Below are positions 54,801-64,000 of a DNA stretch of 64,000 bases, in pieces. Each line of letters opens with the position of its first letter. Position 1 is the first letter of the stretch. Position numbers and translations under genes: made by a program. The notes under the pieces are model-generated. The model had not been told where the DNA came from, did not search any database, and saw nothing but the letters and a program-made list of their open reading frames with translations. Source of the DNA: Cantharellus purpuraceus (taxonomy: Eukaryota; Basidiomycota; Agaricomycetes; Cantharellales; Hydnaceae); NCBI GenBank assembly GCA_025174535.1, contig JALBUN010000001.1, positions 558,001-622,000 on the forward strand, written 5' to 3'.

Positions 54801-56642
54801 TGGAGTGGGGAAAGGCTGCATGGGGACACCGTTGACAGGTCTAATGCGTGAACCTGTAGGAGATAGTGCACGGTCAGGTTCCGATCCCGCAGGCGACATC
54901 GTGCGTTGACTCTGTGGTCCACCTTGTTGCTGCTGTAGTGGCAGACCCTACAATGACAAGAATGAGGTTAAAGTATAGGCTGCGAGACAAACACAGACCC
55001 GACGAGATTCGCCAGTGCTAGGTGGTGTAGAGGAGCTTCCTGGAGGTCGAGCGGATGAATCAGGATACTTAATGTGCTCTTGATGTGATGATAAGTAAAG
55101 GAGCTGGAAAAAAAGCATATAAACGCACTAGTATCCAAAACATGAATAACATTAGTGTCCTCAGTCCTTGTCAATCCGAACGATTCCCCACCCAAGACAA
55201 AAACGCGCGTTCCTGATGACGACATTGCATGTCCAGACCTTCCGCTTGGTGCTTGACCCATATTTTGGAACATGTACCACCGTTGGTCTGAATGGAGATA
55301 AGCAGCCCAAAGCAATATCACACAGATGAAAACCATACTGGAGATTTTGAATGCAGCAAGGTCACCCAAGTCCTTACCGTCCACTCCACGGCCACCAAAA
55401 ACATACATGACATCGTCCACGAGTGCTGCTGCATGCCCCTCACGAGCGGCAGGTATATAGCCAATACAGTTCAGCTCTGTCCATCTACGAGTAGCAACAT
55501 CGAAGGACCATGTGTCATTGTAATGAAATTGACCGTCCGTGCCTCCAAAACTAATGAATACGGCATCAACTCATGTGATGGATATTCGATGGGATACATA
55601 CACGAAAATTTTGTCATTGTACGTGACACAGACGTGTCCAGTACGCGGGCGAGGTGCTGGACTTGCTTCTGCAGGTCGGTACTCTTCCCACACCGGAGCG
55701 GCTGCTTTCACTGCAACCACAACGTCAGAATAAGCCACATGTAACAGTACGATATGCTCACAAGAATTTAAATCGAATGCCCAAAGATCATTCAAGAATT
55801 TCCCCTCTACTTGACCTGCAAAGACGAAGAACTTTGTGCCAACCATAGTAACCGCATGTCCGTATCGGCCAACAGGTGCATCGCCACGGGTCGTCACCTT
55901 GGTCCACTCTCGCGTCGCTGTACATTTAAAAGTGAGAGGTGAAGATCAGGAAAGATCGAGGGACGCACAGATGTTAAGAAGATAAAGTGCATCATCCTGT
56001 TTTTCATCCGGGTGTGCCTGACCATCCTGCTTTGTATCGCCTCCCCAGACGATCAGAACAGTGCTGACTAGTGCACTAGCATGTCCCACCCGAGGTGGAG
56101 GCAGATCACCAACGGTTTGAAGCAGGGCAGCTGATAGATCTCGAGTAGAGATAAGGTAGAGATCTGAGCGCACCGACTCGCGTACAAGTCCTCCAAATAG
56201 ATAGAGCTCCCCATTCGGAGCTGCCGTCAAGGGAAGAGAATGACCATACCGCGGGAAAGGCGACGGTGAAGGAGTTGTTGGAGCTGGTGCATTGGGACGT
56301 GTCATGGTGATTGGCGGTGGAAACGCGAGACGACGGGTAGACCATGGGAAGTTCGGGGGTCTAGCTTGCGTAGTTGGAGGAGTGGTTCCCTGAGGGTTTG
56401 TGTTATAACCCGGTGTTGAAGTGATGCCAGGAGGTGCTGGTGCACTGGGCGCAATACGTCAGTCATGGCTGAGAGGAGATTCTTGAGGGATAATAGGGAT
56501 AATACCTAGATTGTGGCTGCTGTTGCTGCATGAGCTGCTGCTGTGTCTCTCTTGTTTGAGCCAAGGCTTGGCTGGGAGGCTGAGCGACAGTGACAGTTGC
56601 AGCAGTAGTGCTGGGCTGTCTCTTCCTAGAAAAGAAGGACAT
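51807..56642 (-). CDS. Kelch-repeat and coiled-coil cell polarity protein (Tea1-like)
   Basis: Start MSFFSRKRQPSTTAATVTVA at 56,642 (the frame is open further upstream but without coding character). A Q/P-rich N-terminus precedes six kelch-type repeats at about 56,300-55,100: RYGHSLPLTA..ELYLFGG, RVGHASALVS..LIVWGGD, RYGHAVTMVGTKFFVFAGQ, RTGHVCVTYNDKIFVFGG, REGHAAALVDDVMYVFGGRG and RSGHAMSSSGTRVFVLGGES. A long Ser/Pro-rich disordered part follows (54,950-54,350), then about 900 residues of coiled coil (54,340-51,950; ELEAAKRRENWMRAAL, ERSIQLEKQLSSIASSR, NAEVERVRDSLMEVQREAD-like). It ends RTRSRS at 51,807. Kelch propeller plus long coiled coil is the layout of Tea1, which marks growing tips via microtubule ends. 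Converges with RRP5 (152 bp apart). Confidence 0.88.
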
Positions 56643-58209
56643 CCTCCTAGAATTCTTTCTGCCTAGGAGAAACGACGTGGCTGAAGGATGGACCTTGCGA
56701 GCTGCTGAGCGGTGTGGTCCTTGTCGTGCACGACGACCAGACTTGACCGCGGTTGTGATGCAAATATCTGCCCGAAGACGACCTAAGGAGAGTTTACGCC
56801 GGTTGACAACTGGGGGTCCTTGTTGACATGGCCATGCCGCATCTGCCAGGCAGTGCCGGAGAACAAGCGACGCTCCCAGCTTAAAGTTCAAATTACGGGA
56901 GCTCTTACCAACAGGTCCAACACTAGCGCGAGAACGATCAGATCGTTGTTGGCGGCGCGCTACCTTGCGATACGGCGAACCGATTTGCAGTGGGTTTAAG
57001 TGGACCATGACGATTCTCTTGAAAACCTCGTGTTCACAATGAACACTTCAACGTCTGGGCTTTGAGGCAACCTTCCACCGCATTATCCGGTCACCATTCG
57101 TAAATCTCATTTGTTTTAGTAGTCACCATTGTCAAGGGGAACGCTTTGTTCATGAAATGATGATCATTGATGCATGATGACCAGCGCCGGGTTGGTTAGC
57201 GTTCAAGGATTATCTCACTTGGCTTAGGTCGCCGAACTCTACCCTAGGTGAACCCTTCCACTACAAAGATTCGATTTATGTAACCTCATTCTTGCCTTCA
57301 TCACGGATACCCGAAAGCCCGGTACTGGCATCATGACCGAAGGCTCCAGGGGCAAAACATGCTCGATTCATTTCGATACAATATATCACTTGTCATATTA
57401 CTGAGGACCGAGTCAATTGGTTAGTGGTTGTCCTGTGGTATTCCCCAGCTGGATCTTATCATGCTTTGAGCCTGGAAGGCAAGTTCATTCCGTCTGTGAC
57501 ATGTCAAATACACTGCCAGGGGCCTTGAAGGGGATCGAAGAGATCTTACTAGTATGCGAAAGTCACTGCGCTACTTGAATAATTTGCTTGGACTATCCAC
57601 CTCCTCAATTCAGTCAATTTCAGGAAGTGATCAGACATGCAAATTATTTCCTTATTACGATTATTGGCCATGCATACTCTTGATATCATACATTTTATAC
57701 GGTAGTTCCCTAAATGGTTGGAGTCCCTCGTACAGTATGGCGATAGTATGCTGTATCACATCAAACATCATTACAAATTCCCTGTCTTTCATCCCGTGTC
57801 GAGCCGTGGAACTCTTGGAAATGGACCGTTCCGACAAATACCTTGACCAGCAGCTCTCCACTCCCGGTTGAGTTTGCCTTTCCGGCTTCTCTAACAAGTG
57901 AGTCTAATCAACTTCAAATTATAACGACTTTGTAAAATCACTTGAACGAAATTCGGCGAATGATCTAGCAGCTGACTGGTAGATTTTGACAGCAGAGATG
58001 CGTCAAGATGAAGAAGTTTACTTATTGCTAGCGGGTCAGAGATTGCACCACAAATATGCTTGGCTTTCATGTTCTCTGTTCAGGATTGTTCCAACATACT
58101 TCATACTGGGTGGTAGTACATATGCATATAGTCCTCCCGATACACACCCCCGTGTTATGATTGAGCATGACCAAGCTGCCTTATGTAAGCCATCTGAGCC
58201 GCTGCCACT
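56643..58209. other. Intergenic between Tea1-like gene and LSG1
   Basis: The first 360 bp are open on the minus strand (5' leader of the Tea1-like gene; R/K-rich translation without family match). 57,010-58,200 holds only short ORFs. No repeat, tRNA or other RNA recognised. It presumably carries both divergent promoters. Confidence 0.45.
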
Positions 58210-60687
58210 ATGGTAGGTCTCTGAAATTTCTTGTGCGCATTTAAAGAAAACAACTTCTGAATTTTTAGCCACCAAAGGCCAAGAACCAACACGGTCTCGG
58301 TCGTGCTATTATCAACAAGCAAGCCAGGGATGCTCGCCATTCCAAGGAATCTGACCTGGTTAGCCCACTTGCGGCGTTTTTCCGCGCGCACATCCTCACT
58401 TCCGTCAATAGTATACCACAGATATCGATGCAACAGGAAGACTCAAGTCCGTTACTCAGGAGCGGGACTTGGACGAATTCTTGAGCACGGCCCAGCTCGC
58501 TGCAACTGACTTTACAGCAGGTCTGGAATTTCTCACTCTCCGAGACACAGCACTGAGGTGAACACGATTTAGAAAGGCAGAATGTCAAGATCATCCAGTC
58601 GTCGTCGTTGAATGCATCATCTGCACAAAACCCATTCCTGTTGACTGCAGAGGAAGAGAATGACGCGCTGAGGCGGCACCGTGAGCACCGTGATAAGCTA
58701 CGGGTGCCACGAAGGTATCTACCCGCTTTTCATGTCCTATTGGCGTCAGAGTCTCACTAGCCGATTGCAGGCCTCCATGGACAAGGGACCTAACTCCCGC
58801 TCAACTTGAACGTCAAGAACGAGACGCCTTCCTCGAGTGGCGACGGAGCCTCGCCGAGTGAGTGCGTCACATTCCCAGTGTTATCCTCCAAACGCAGGGT
58901 CTTGACAATATTGAACCGCATCTTCAGACTTGCAGAGGAGGAAGAGCTGTTGCTAACGCCATTCGAACGCAATATCGAAGTATGGCGACAACTTTGGCGT
59001 GTTCTAGAACGCTCGCACCTAATTGTACAGATCGTTGACGCACGGAATCCCCTCCGATTTAGATGTGAGGACCTTGAGTCGTATGTATTGGACATTGATG
59101 GACCAGAAGGAGAGAGTGGTTCTGTATCGGCAGACCATCGAAGAAAAAACTTGCTACTGATAAACAAGGCTGATCTGTTAACACATGAGCAGCGGTACGG
59201 GTCAGGATCTCGCTATTCTGACATGATCACTAACGATCAACGCCTTAGACGACAGTGGGCGGATTATTTTGACCAACAGGGCGTCGCATATGCATTTTTC
59301 TCTGCTGCTAATGCTACGGCTCTGCAACAAGCACGGAGGGAGGCTCAGGAGTCTGCCGCTATAGCTCTGGATCATGATGATCCGAGCAATGATGAAGATG
59401 AGAGCAGTGTCGGAGAAGATGGCGAGGGTGAAGAGCCTAAATCTGAGCCCCCAGCAACTGATTCCGAAACGGACTCTGAGCATGATGAAACTATCTACTA
59501 TTCAGCGGATGAGGGTGATCCTGAAGATGACCGTACAAAGGTCCTTACAGTGCTCGAATTGGAGGGTCTTTTTATTAAAACAGCTCCGAAATTGCCTCGT
59601 GAGTCTGCTCGTTTCATCTGTTACCTGCACTGCTCATTCCATATATAGCATTTGACGGCGACCGCCCCACTAAATTGACCGTCGGCCTTGTAGGCTATCC
59701 AAACGTGGGCAAATCAAGTACGATCAACTCCCTTCTAGGGGAGAAAAAGGTGTCTGTATCGGCGACTCCCGGAAAGACAAAACACTTTCAAACAATTCAT
59801 CTCTCGCTAGACATTGTGCTGTGCGATTGTCCTGGACTAGTTTTCCCACAGTTTGCGGTACAGAAAGCCGAGTTGGTATGCGATGGTGTTCTTCCCGTTG
59901 ATCAGTTACGGGAATCGCATGGTCCAGTTGCTCTCGTAACAAAGAGAATAGGCCGCGATGTGTTGGAAGCTACATACGGCTTGACAATTCGTAGGAGAGG
60001 CGAAGAGACAGGTTTTGAAACCGACGATGTGTCGGCTGAGGATTTACTGATCGCGTATGCGAGTATGTTGCCCGTCTACAACCACAGATTTTCGGTCCAC
60101 TCATAACCTTTTACAATTTAGTCGCGAGGGGGTTTGCTCGCTCAGGACAAGGCAACCCAGACGAATCCCGCGCTGCACGCTATGTCCTGAAAGACTACGT
60201 GAATGCCAAATTACTCTTCTGCCATCCTCCACCGGGTATCTCAGAGGAAGAGTTTAACGTTCCCACAAAACAGATTGCACTTCGGAGACTAGAGCAGGCA
60301 GGGAAAAAGAAAGCTCCCGTGACTAGAGTCGGAAAAGGCGCTGATACATTCATGCATCCAAACCTCCCGGCTTCTTCCACAAATATAGGAGTTGGTGATG
60401 AGGTGCTAGTAGAGGGACATAAGTCGCGGGCGCTAGACGCCTCGTTCTTCGCCGGGGGCTCACAACTCTCTTCCCGGCCTTTTGTACAAGGCCAGCAATT
60501 CTCGCGGTCAAAGGCATATCCGCATCAAAACTCGGTAGCAGATGACGGCACATCCATCACGGGGCGACGCGCGAGACTGATGGCGGTGCTGGCAAACAAT
60601 CCGGATGGTTTAGCCGGGTCTAAAGGCAAGAAACATCACAAGGGGAATAAGAGAGTTAAACAGCGAAGTGGAAAAGGATACGACTGA
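58210..60687 (+). CDS. LSG1: Large ribosomal subunit GTPase LSG1
   Basis: Exon 1 consists of the ATG alone (58,210-58,212), followed by GTAGGTCT...TTTTTAG and exon 2 from 58,269 (PPKAKNQHGLGRAIINKQARDARHS). The protein has a circularly permuted GTPase domain. The G4 motif NKADLL (about 59,165) precedes the Walker A-type G1 GYPNVGKSST (about 59,694) and the G3 region DCPGLVFP (about 59,826). Before G4 lies LLTPFERNIEVWRQLWRVLERSHLIVQIVDARNPL, typical of the family. An acidic insertion (DDPSNDEDESSVGEDGEGEE) separates G4 from G1. The C-terminal part, after a short intron near 60,100, ends KGKKHHKGNKRVKQRSGKGYD. LSG1 releases the export adaptor NMD3 from 60S subunits in the cytoplasm. Its length of about 690 aa fits the family. 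Confidence 0.93.
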
Positions 60688-61263
60688 TGCGACGCGCTGC
60701 GGAGGATATACCTCAGATTATGGTGTCAGTAATTCAGCCAGTTGGCATAAAAGTGATGATGATGCCTTAAATTACCCAGCGAGATGGGGATTCTGACCAT
60801 TGGCATGGCTGCCGTAGTGTTGAGGGAAATGGGATAGGTGCTGTAAAGTGCTATTGTGGCGCCACATGAACCTGGACAGCCCTTGATCCATTAACTAAAC
60901 CTAAAGCATCGCCTAAAGCATCGCCAGGAATATCGCATCTGATTATGAATGATACAGTAAGTAGTACAGTGACTGGTTTGAACTTGCAGTAACAGCTGTG
61001 ACGTCTTGCAATGTGATCTTCGATGCCTTGAAGTTACCATTTACTGTCCAGAAACATTTCGCTCAATCCAGCGAAAGGCCGTTCTCCATTAGCTTGGGAA
61101 GTTCCAGTGCATGCAAAAGCCGAATGCTGTTACCAAGTTGAAGTAGTGAATAGACGTTATATCTGTGTTATGCAAGTGCGCGGAAACAAAACAAGTACTT
61201 TGTTTCGTGGGAGATAATATTACGTCGGGTTCTGGCGCACACCACCATTGAGACTTGTTGACC
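60688..61263. other. Intergenic, no supported feature
   Basis: 3' region of LSG1 and promoter of the LYR gene. A short direct repeat (CCTAAAGCATCG, twice at 60,899-60,922) is the only pattern seen. Confidence 0.5.
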
Positions 61264-62430
61264 ATGGGTGGCTCGAGTGTTCTTTCCGTCTACAGATCAC
61301 TGTTGCGCGAGACGCGTCGCCTCCCACATTTCTATCTAAGGCATGTCGCACAGCCTTCTCCCACGTTCTATGCACGCTAATTGATGCATTCTTTCTGAAG
61401 ACAATTCTTTCGAGTGAAGGTGCAGCAGTACTTTCGCAAAAACATTGTCACCAAACTATACAGACCGCGATTAGTTGATTCCAAGTTGAAAAAGGCAAAA
61501 AAGGTGAGATGTTTGTAAATGTATATATGCTGTACAACTCAAGACTTATGAAGGAGGCACGATGGCTTCACAAAGCAAATGAAGGTGATAGGAAGGCCTT
61601 TCAGAAAGTGCTAGATATTGCATATGGGAGAAGAGGAAAGTTGAAGCATGAGCTTATGAAGGTGCGAAAAGCAGTAGACCATGTTGCCCGACGAGCGTAT
61701 GACCTGCCTTCATGTGCAGCACTACCTATCCAATCCTTTCGAGCCCCCACCACGCCGTATCATACCTGCCGTTGAGAGGTCACGACCTCCATCGTACTCC
61801 CCAGAACTGACTACTCTTCTCACATCCATACATGCTCGGACTATGACCAAGCCCCTCAGACCTAGCGCCTTGCACACGCCGCCTACCTTACCAAACCACG
61901 CCAACCCGTCGTCCGAAGAAGCCCGCTTACTGGGTCCATTTAGTCGTCGCAGGGAAGTCAATATTCGTTGGCGTTATCACACGGGGGAACTTAAAAGAAC
62001 TTATTTTCCGCTGGAGTTAACGCGGCCAGCTGATGAGCCGTATGCTTCTCGTCTTCGTGAAACAGGGGCAGAGGAATTAAAATTGCTTGAGGCAGTAGAG
62101 CGTCTTGCACGATCTCCTCATGATGGAGTACCCATGCCCAGAAGAGAACGGTGTGCAACTCCTAACCACGAGCGCGAGCTGCAACCATATCAAGCCAGAA
62201 ATGATTCCTCACTCCCTATGCGGTTCCTACGTAGACGATACCGCGAGTTACTGAGCCGGATTCCGATTCTGACGCTGAACAACAAGGCCAGTACGGGGTG
62301 TAGTACGTCACTTTCCCCCCTCGCGTTGGCTAACGACACTCGTATGTTGCGCATGGGCCGCGGAACGGAAGAAGATGTAGATTGGATATTAAGAGCAGAA
62401 ACAGAAAAATGTGTAAAAGTGGGAGGCTAA
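61264..62430 (+). CDS. LYR-motif protein with long C-terminal extension
   Basis: The start MGGSSVLSVYRSLLRETRRLPHFYLR contains the L-Y-R tripeptide family signature in the form VYRSLLRE. Exon 1 seems to end at a GC donor (AAG/GCATGT), and exon 2 begins with QFFRVKVQQYFRKN. Exon 3, after a GTGAGA intron, gives ARWLHKANEGDRKAFQKVLDIAYGRRGKLKHELMK. Exon 4 (from 61,738) carries a roughly 230-residue extension starting HYLSNPFEPPPRRIIP, with LLGPFSRRREVNIRWRYHTGELKRTYFPLEL, ending VDWILRAETEKCVKVGG. LYR proteins are small mitochondrial assembly factors that often bind acyl-carrier protein; the extension recalls uncharacterised fungal LYR proteins (from memory). Converges with SEC8. Confidence 0.75.
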
Positions 62431-62605
62431 ACAAATGCTGACACGATAACCGAGGGTGTCTCTGAATGGACTACAATGGGGAGTCACCACCTGTCGGCCC
62501 ACGGCGGGTGGCCAAACTCGTAAAATAGGACCATCACTGTGCAGGGTACAGTACGATAACAGAATGCCTGTTACTCGTCGCAAACACCGGTTTTTTCCCG
62601 AGTGC

Positions 62606-64000
62606 CTAAGATTCACTATCCCCCATGATATCGCCAATCGCGAGTCCGTGCAGTTGGATGAGATACATATTGTAATCTCGGTCTGTGGCTTGAGCTGCAC
62701 CGGCATCACCGAGCGACTGGTCGACACCGCACTGGAAGTTCAACATCGATCGGTACTCGTCAAAGGTGAACTGAGGCTTCGACTTCACGCCTTGGAGCAT
62801 GTCCTAGCGATGACAGCGTGAAATCACAAGGAAGACGACGGAGATGATGTAGCAAGGCACTTACAGACGGTGTCAGCGAGAATAAACCATAGTACTGCTT
62901 GGCTCGCTCGAGGCCAGTGTCTCTAGGTCCATCATTCAAAGTCTTGAGGTTCTGCTGCAATGCAACAACATTTCGCAGAATCTTCTTGATCCCATGATCG
63001 TTGACGAATCGCAAGTGCCGCGAGCCTGAGATCAACACTTGCTCCATCAGTGCACCTAAGCCTTCGAATACGAATCTAAGGCACGGTCAATAAATATACG
63101 CACTAATGACTCGAATTTCGTCTCACCTGCGGTCCCGTTCAGGCAGGGATGCCATTGCGGCATCGTCACACTTGCCGATTTCGATATTGAGCTCCACAAT
63201 ATGGGGGTCAGGTTCAATCGGTTCGTGCTCCAATTGGTAGTTACCCTGCCAGAAGCATAAAGGTTTCATCAACGACAGAATGCAGAAACAATATACTATC
63301 ACTAACCCGTCGAATAGAGAGGTTAAGGTAATGGATAGCTTGACAGCGAATATCTGTGCGGAAAGTAAACAAGACCATTTCTGCCAATTGTTCATAGGTC
63401 TTCAGCAATGCGTCAAATCGTCTACAAGCATCCTACATGAGATGCATACATGCGTGACATCAGGCAGTACAACTTACAATGCCATAGCGCGAGTGAGTGG
63501 CAAGCGCAGTTGTTCATTAGGAGAGACAGGTGGCATTATCGGAATACGGGGCGTGAACGGGGTTCGTGCACTCGGTGGTTCGAGGACATCACTATTCGGC
63601 GATGCAGGTTCCTCGGATAGGGATTTGAGCGAATTCAGCTGATCGATAAACCAACGCTATGAATAGGCGGTAATGGTCACTACAAATGAAAGCATGTAAT
63701 TACTACATTGGAGGAGACTAACCAAGCTATGGTAAAGATGACCCAGGGATGTAAGTTTGCGACCAGATGTGATGAGATCATCGAGTGATATCGAACTGCC
63801 CCCTAGAAGCTCAAGTTCGATACGTGCCTCTTGTCGACACAAGCTTTGCTTCTTTTTGAGATCATCCGCCTAGAGCGTCAAAGAGTTCAACTATAGCATA
63901 AGGAAAACAAGTGCCAATTACATACCATCCCCGTGTTGATGGCTGTGAGACATGCCGTGATCTCCGGTCGTTGGGCCCATATGGCGGATGTCGAAATCTC
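62606..64000 (-). CDS. SEC8: Exocyst complex subunit SEC8, 3' part
   Basis: Minus strand, running off the right edge of the window. Exons read, from upstream: LCRQEARIELELLGGSSISLDDLITSGRKLTSLGHLYHSL (63,840-63,720), RWFIDQLNSLKSLSEEPASPNSD (63,660-63,500), RFDALLKTYEQLAEMVLFTFRTDIRCQAIHYLNLSIR (63,420-63,310), GNYQLEHEPIEPDPHIVELNIEIGKCDDAAMASLPERDRR (about 63,245-63,130), and LGALMEQVLISGSRHLRFVNDHGIKKILRNVVALQQNLKTL (63,065-62,880). The end, YNMYLIQLHGLAIGDIMGDSES, stops at 62,606. These match the C-terminal half of Sec8/EXOC4. The exocyst tethers secretory vesicles at the plasma membrane, which in hyphae means the growing tip. The 5' half is outside the window. Confidence 0.88.

Overview
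The window looks like nuclear DNA of a filamentous basidiomycete, most likely an agaricomycete. Genes are dense, with many introns of about 45-80 nt (GTRNGT donors, YAG acceptors). Eukaryotic housekeeping genes are present: MED7, SF3A2, RRP5, LSG1, SEC8 and mitochondrial mS23. The left part is packed with chromodomain-type Ty3/gypsy retroelements of the kind common in Agaricomycetes. The exact taxon cannot be read from the sequence.

Positions 1-25,200 are a nested transposon island. Copy A of a gypsy element (+ strand, end of pol, a third ORF, polypurine tract, LTR) fills 1-4129. A second copy, B, lies on the minus strand and runs from about 23.4 kb down to 4130 (gag, protease, RT, RNase H, integrase, chromodomain, third ORF). 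B has been broken open at least four times: by a 547-bp TIR element (4414-4960), by a 9168-bp insertion with an 8-bp target duplication (7936-17103), by a solo LTR carrying a 17-bp minisatellite (17714-18765), and by a roughly 0.8-kb insertion in the RT. A fragment D of the same family (third-ORF end plus LTR) lies at 23,785-24,319, followed by a degenerate E/R-rich ORF. The 9.2-kb insertion holds two identical, directly repeated 567-bp TIR elements. Between them are about 6.6 kb of AT-rich cargo: a coiled-coil protein, several small ORFs, a minus-strand ORF, a DDE transposase whose C-terminus is a chromodomain in another frame, and a small membrane protein.

From about 25.2 kb to 64 kb the window is gene-rich. 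In order: an F-box pseudogene, a proline-rich fungal protein, a FHA-kinase of the CHK2/Rad53/Cds1 type, MED7, an F-box/LRR-like gene, a BCL7-domain protein, a tiny spliced metallothionein (29 aa), mS23, SF3A2, S-formylglutathione hydrolase, RRP5, a Tea1-like kelch/coiled-coil polarity protein, LSG1, a LYR-motif protein and the 3' part of SEC8. Several are closely paired: SF3A2 and S-formylglutathione hydrolase diverge from about 170 bp, while RRP5/Tea1-like, mS23/SF3A2 and LYR/SEC8 converge within 110-180 bp.

The two most unusual signals are in the island. First, the gypsy family (coding regions, spacer and LTR alike) is almost continuously built of short inverted repeats. Second, the cargo element carries a DDE transposase with a chromodomain, bracketed by identical TIR elements, with repeated single-base shifts at A-runs. 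All calls come from reading the sequence; no database search was done.
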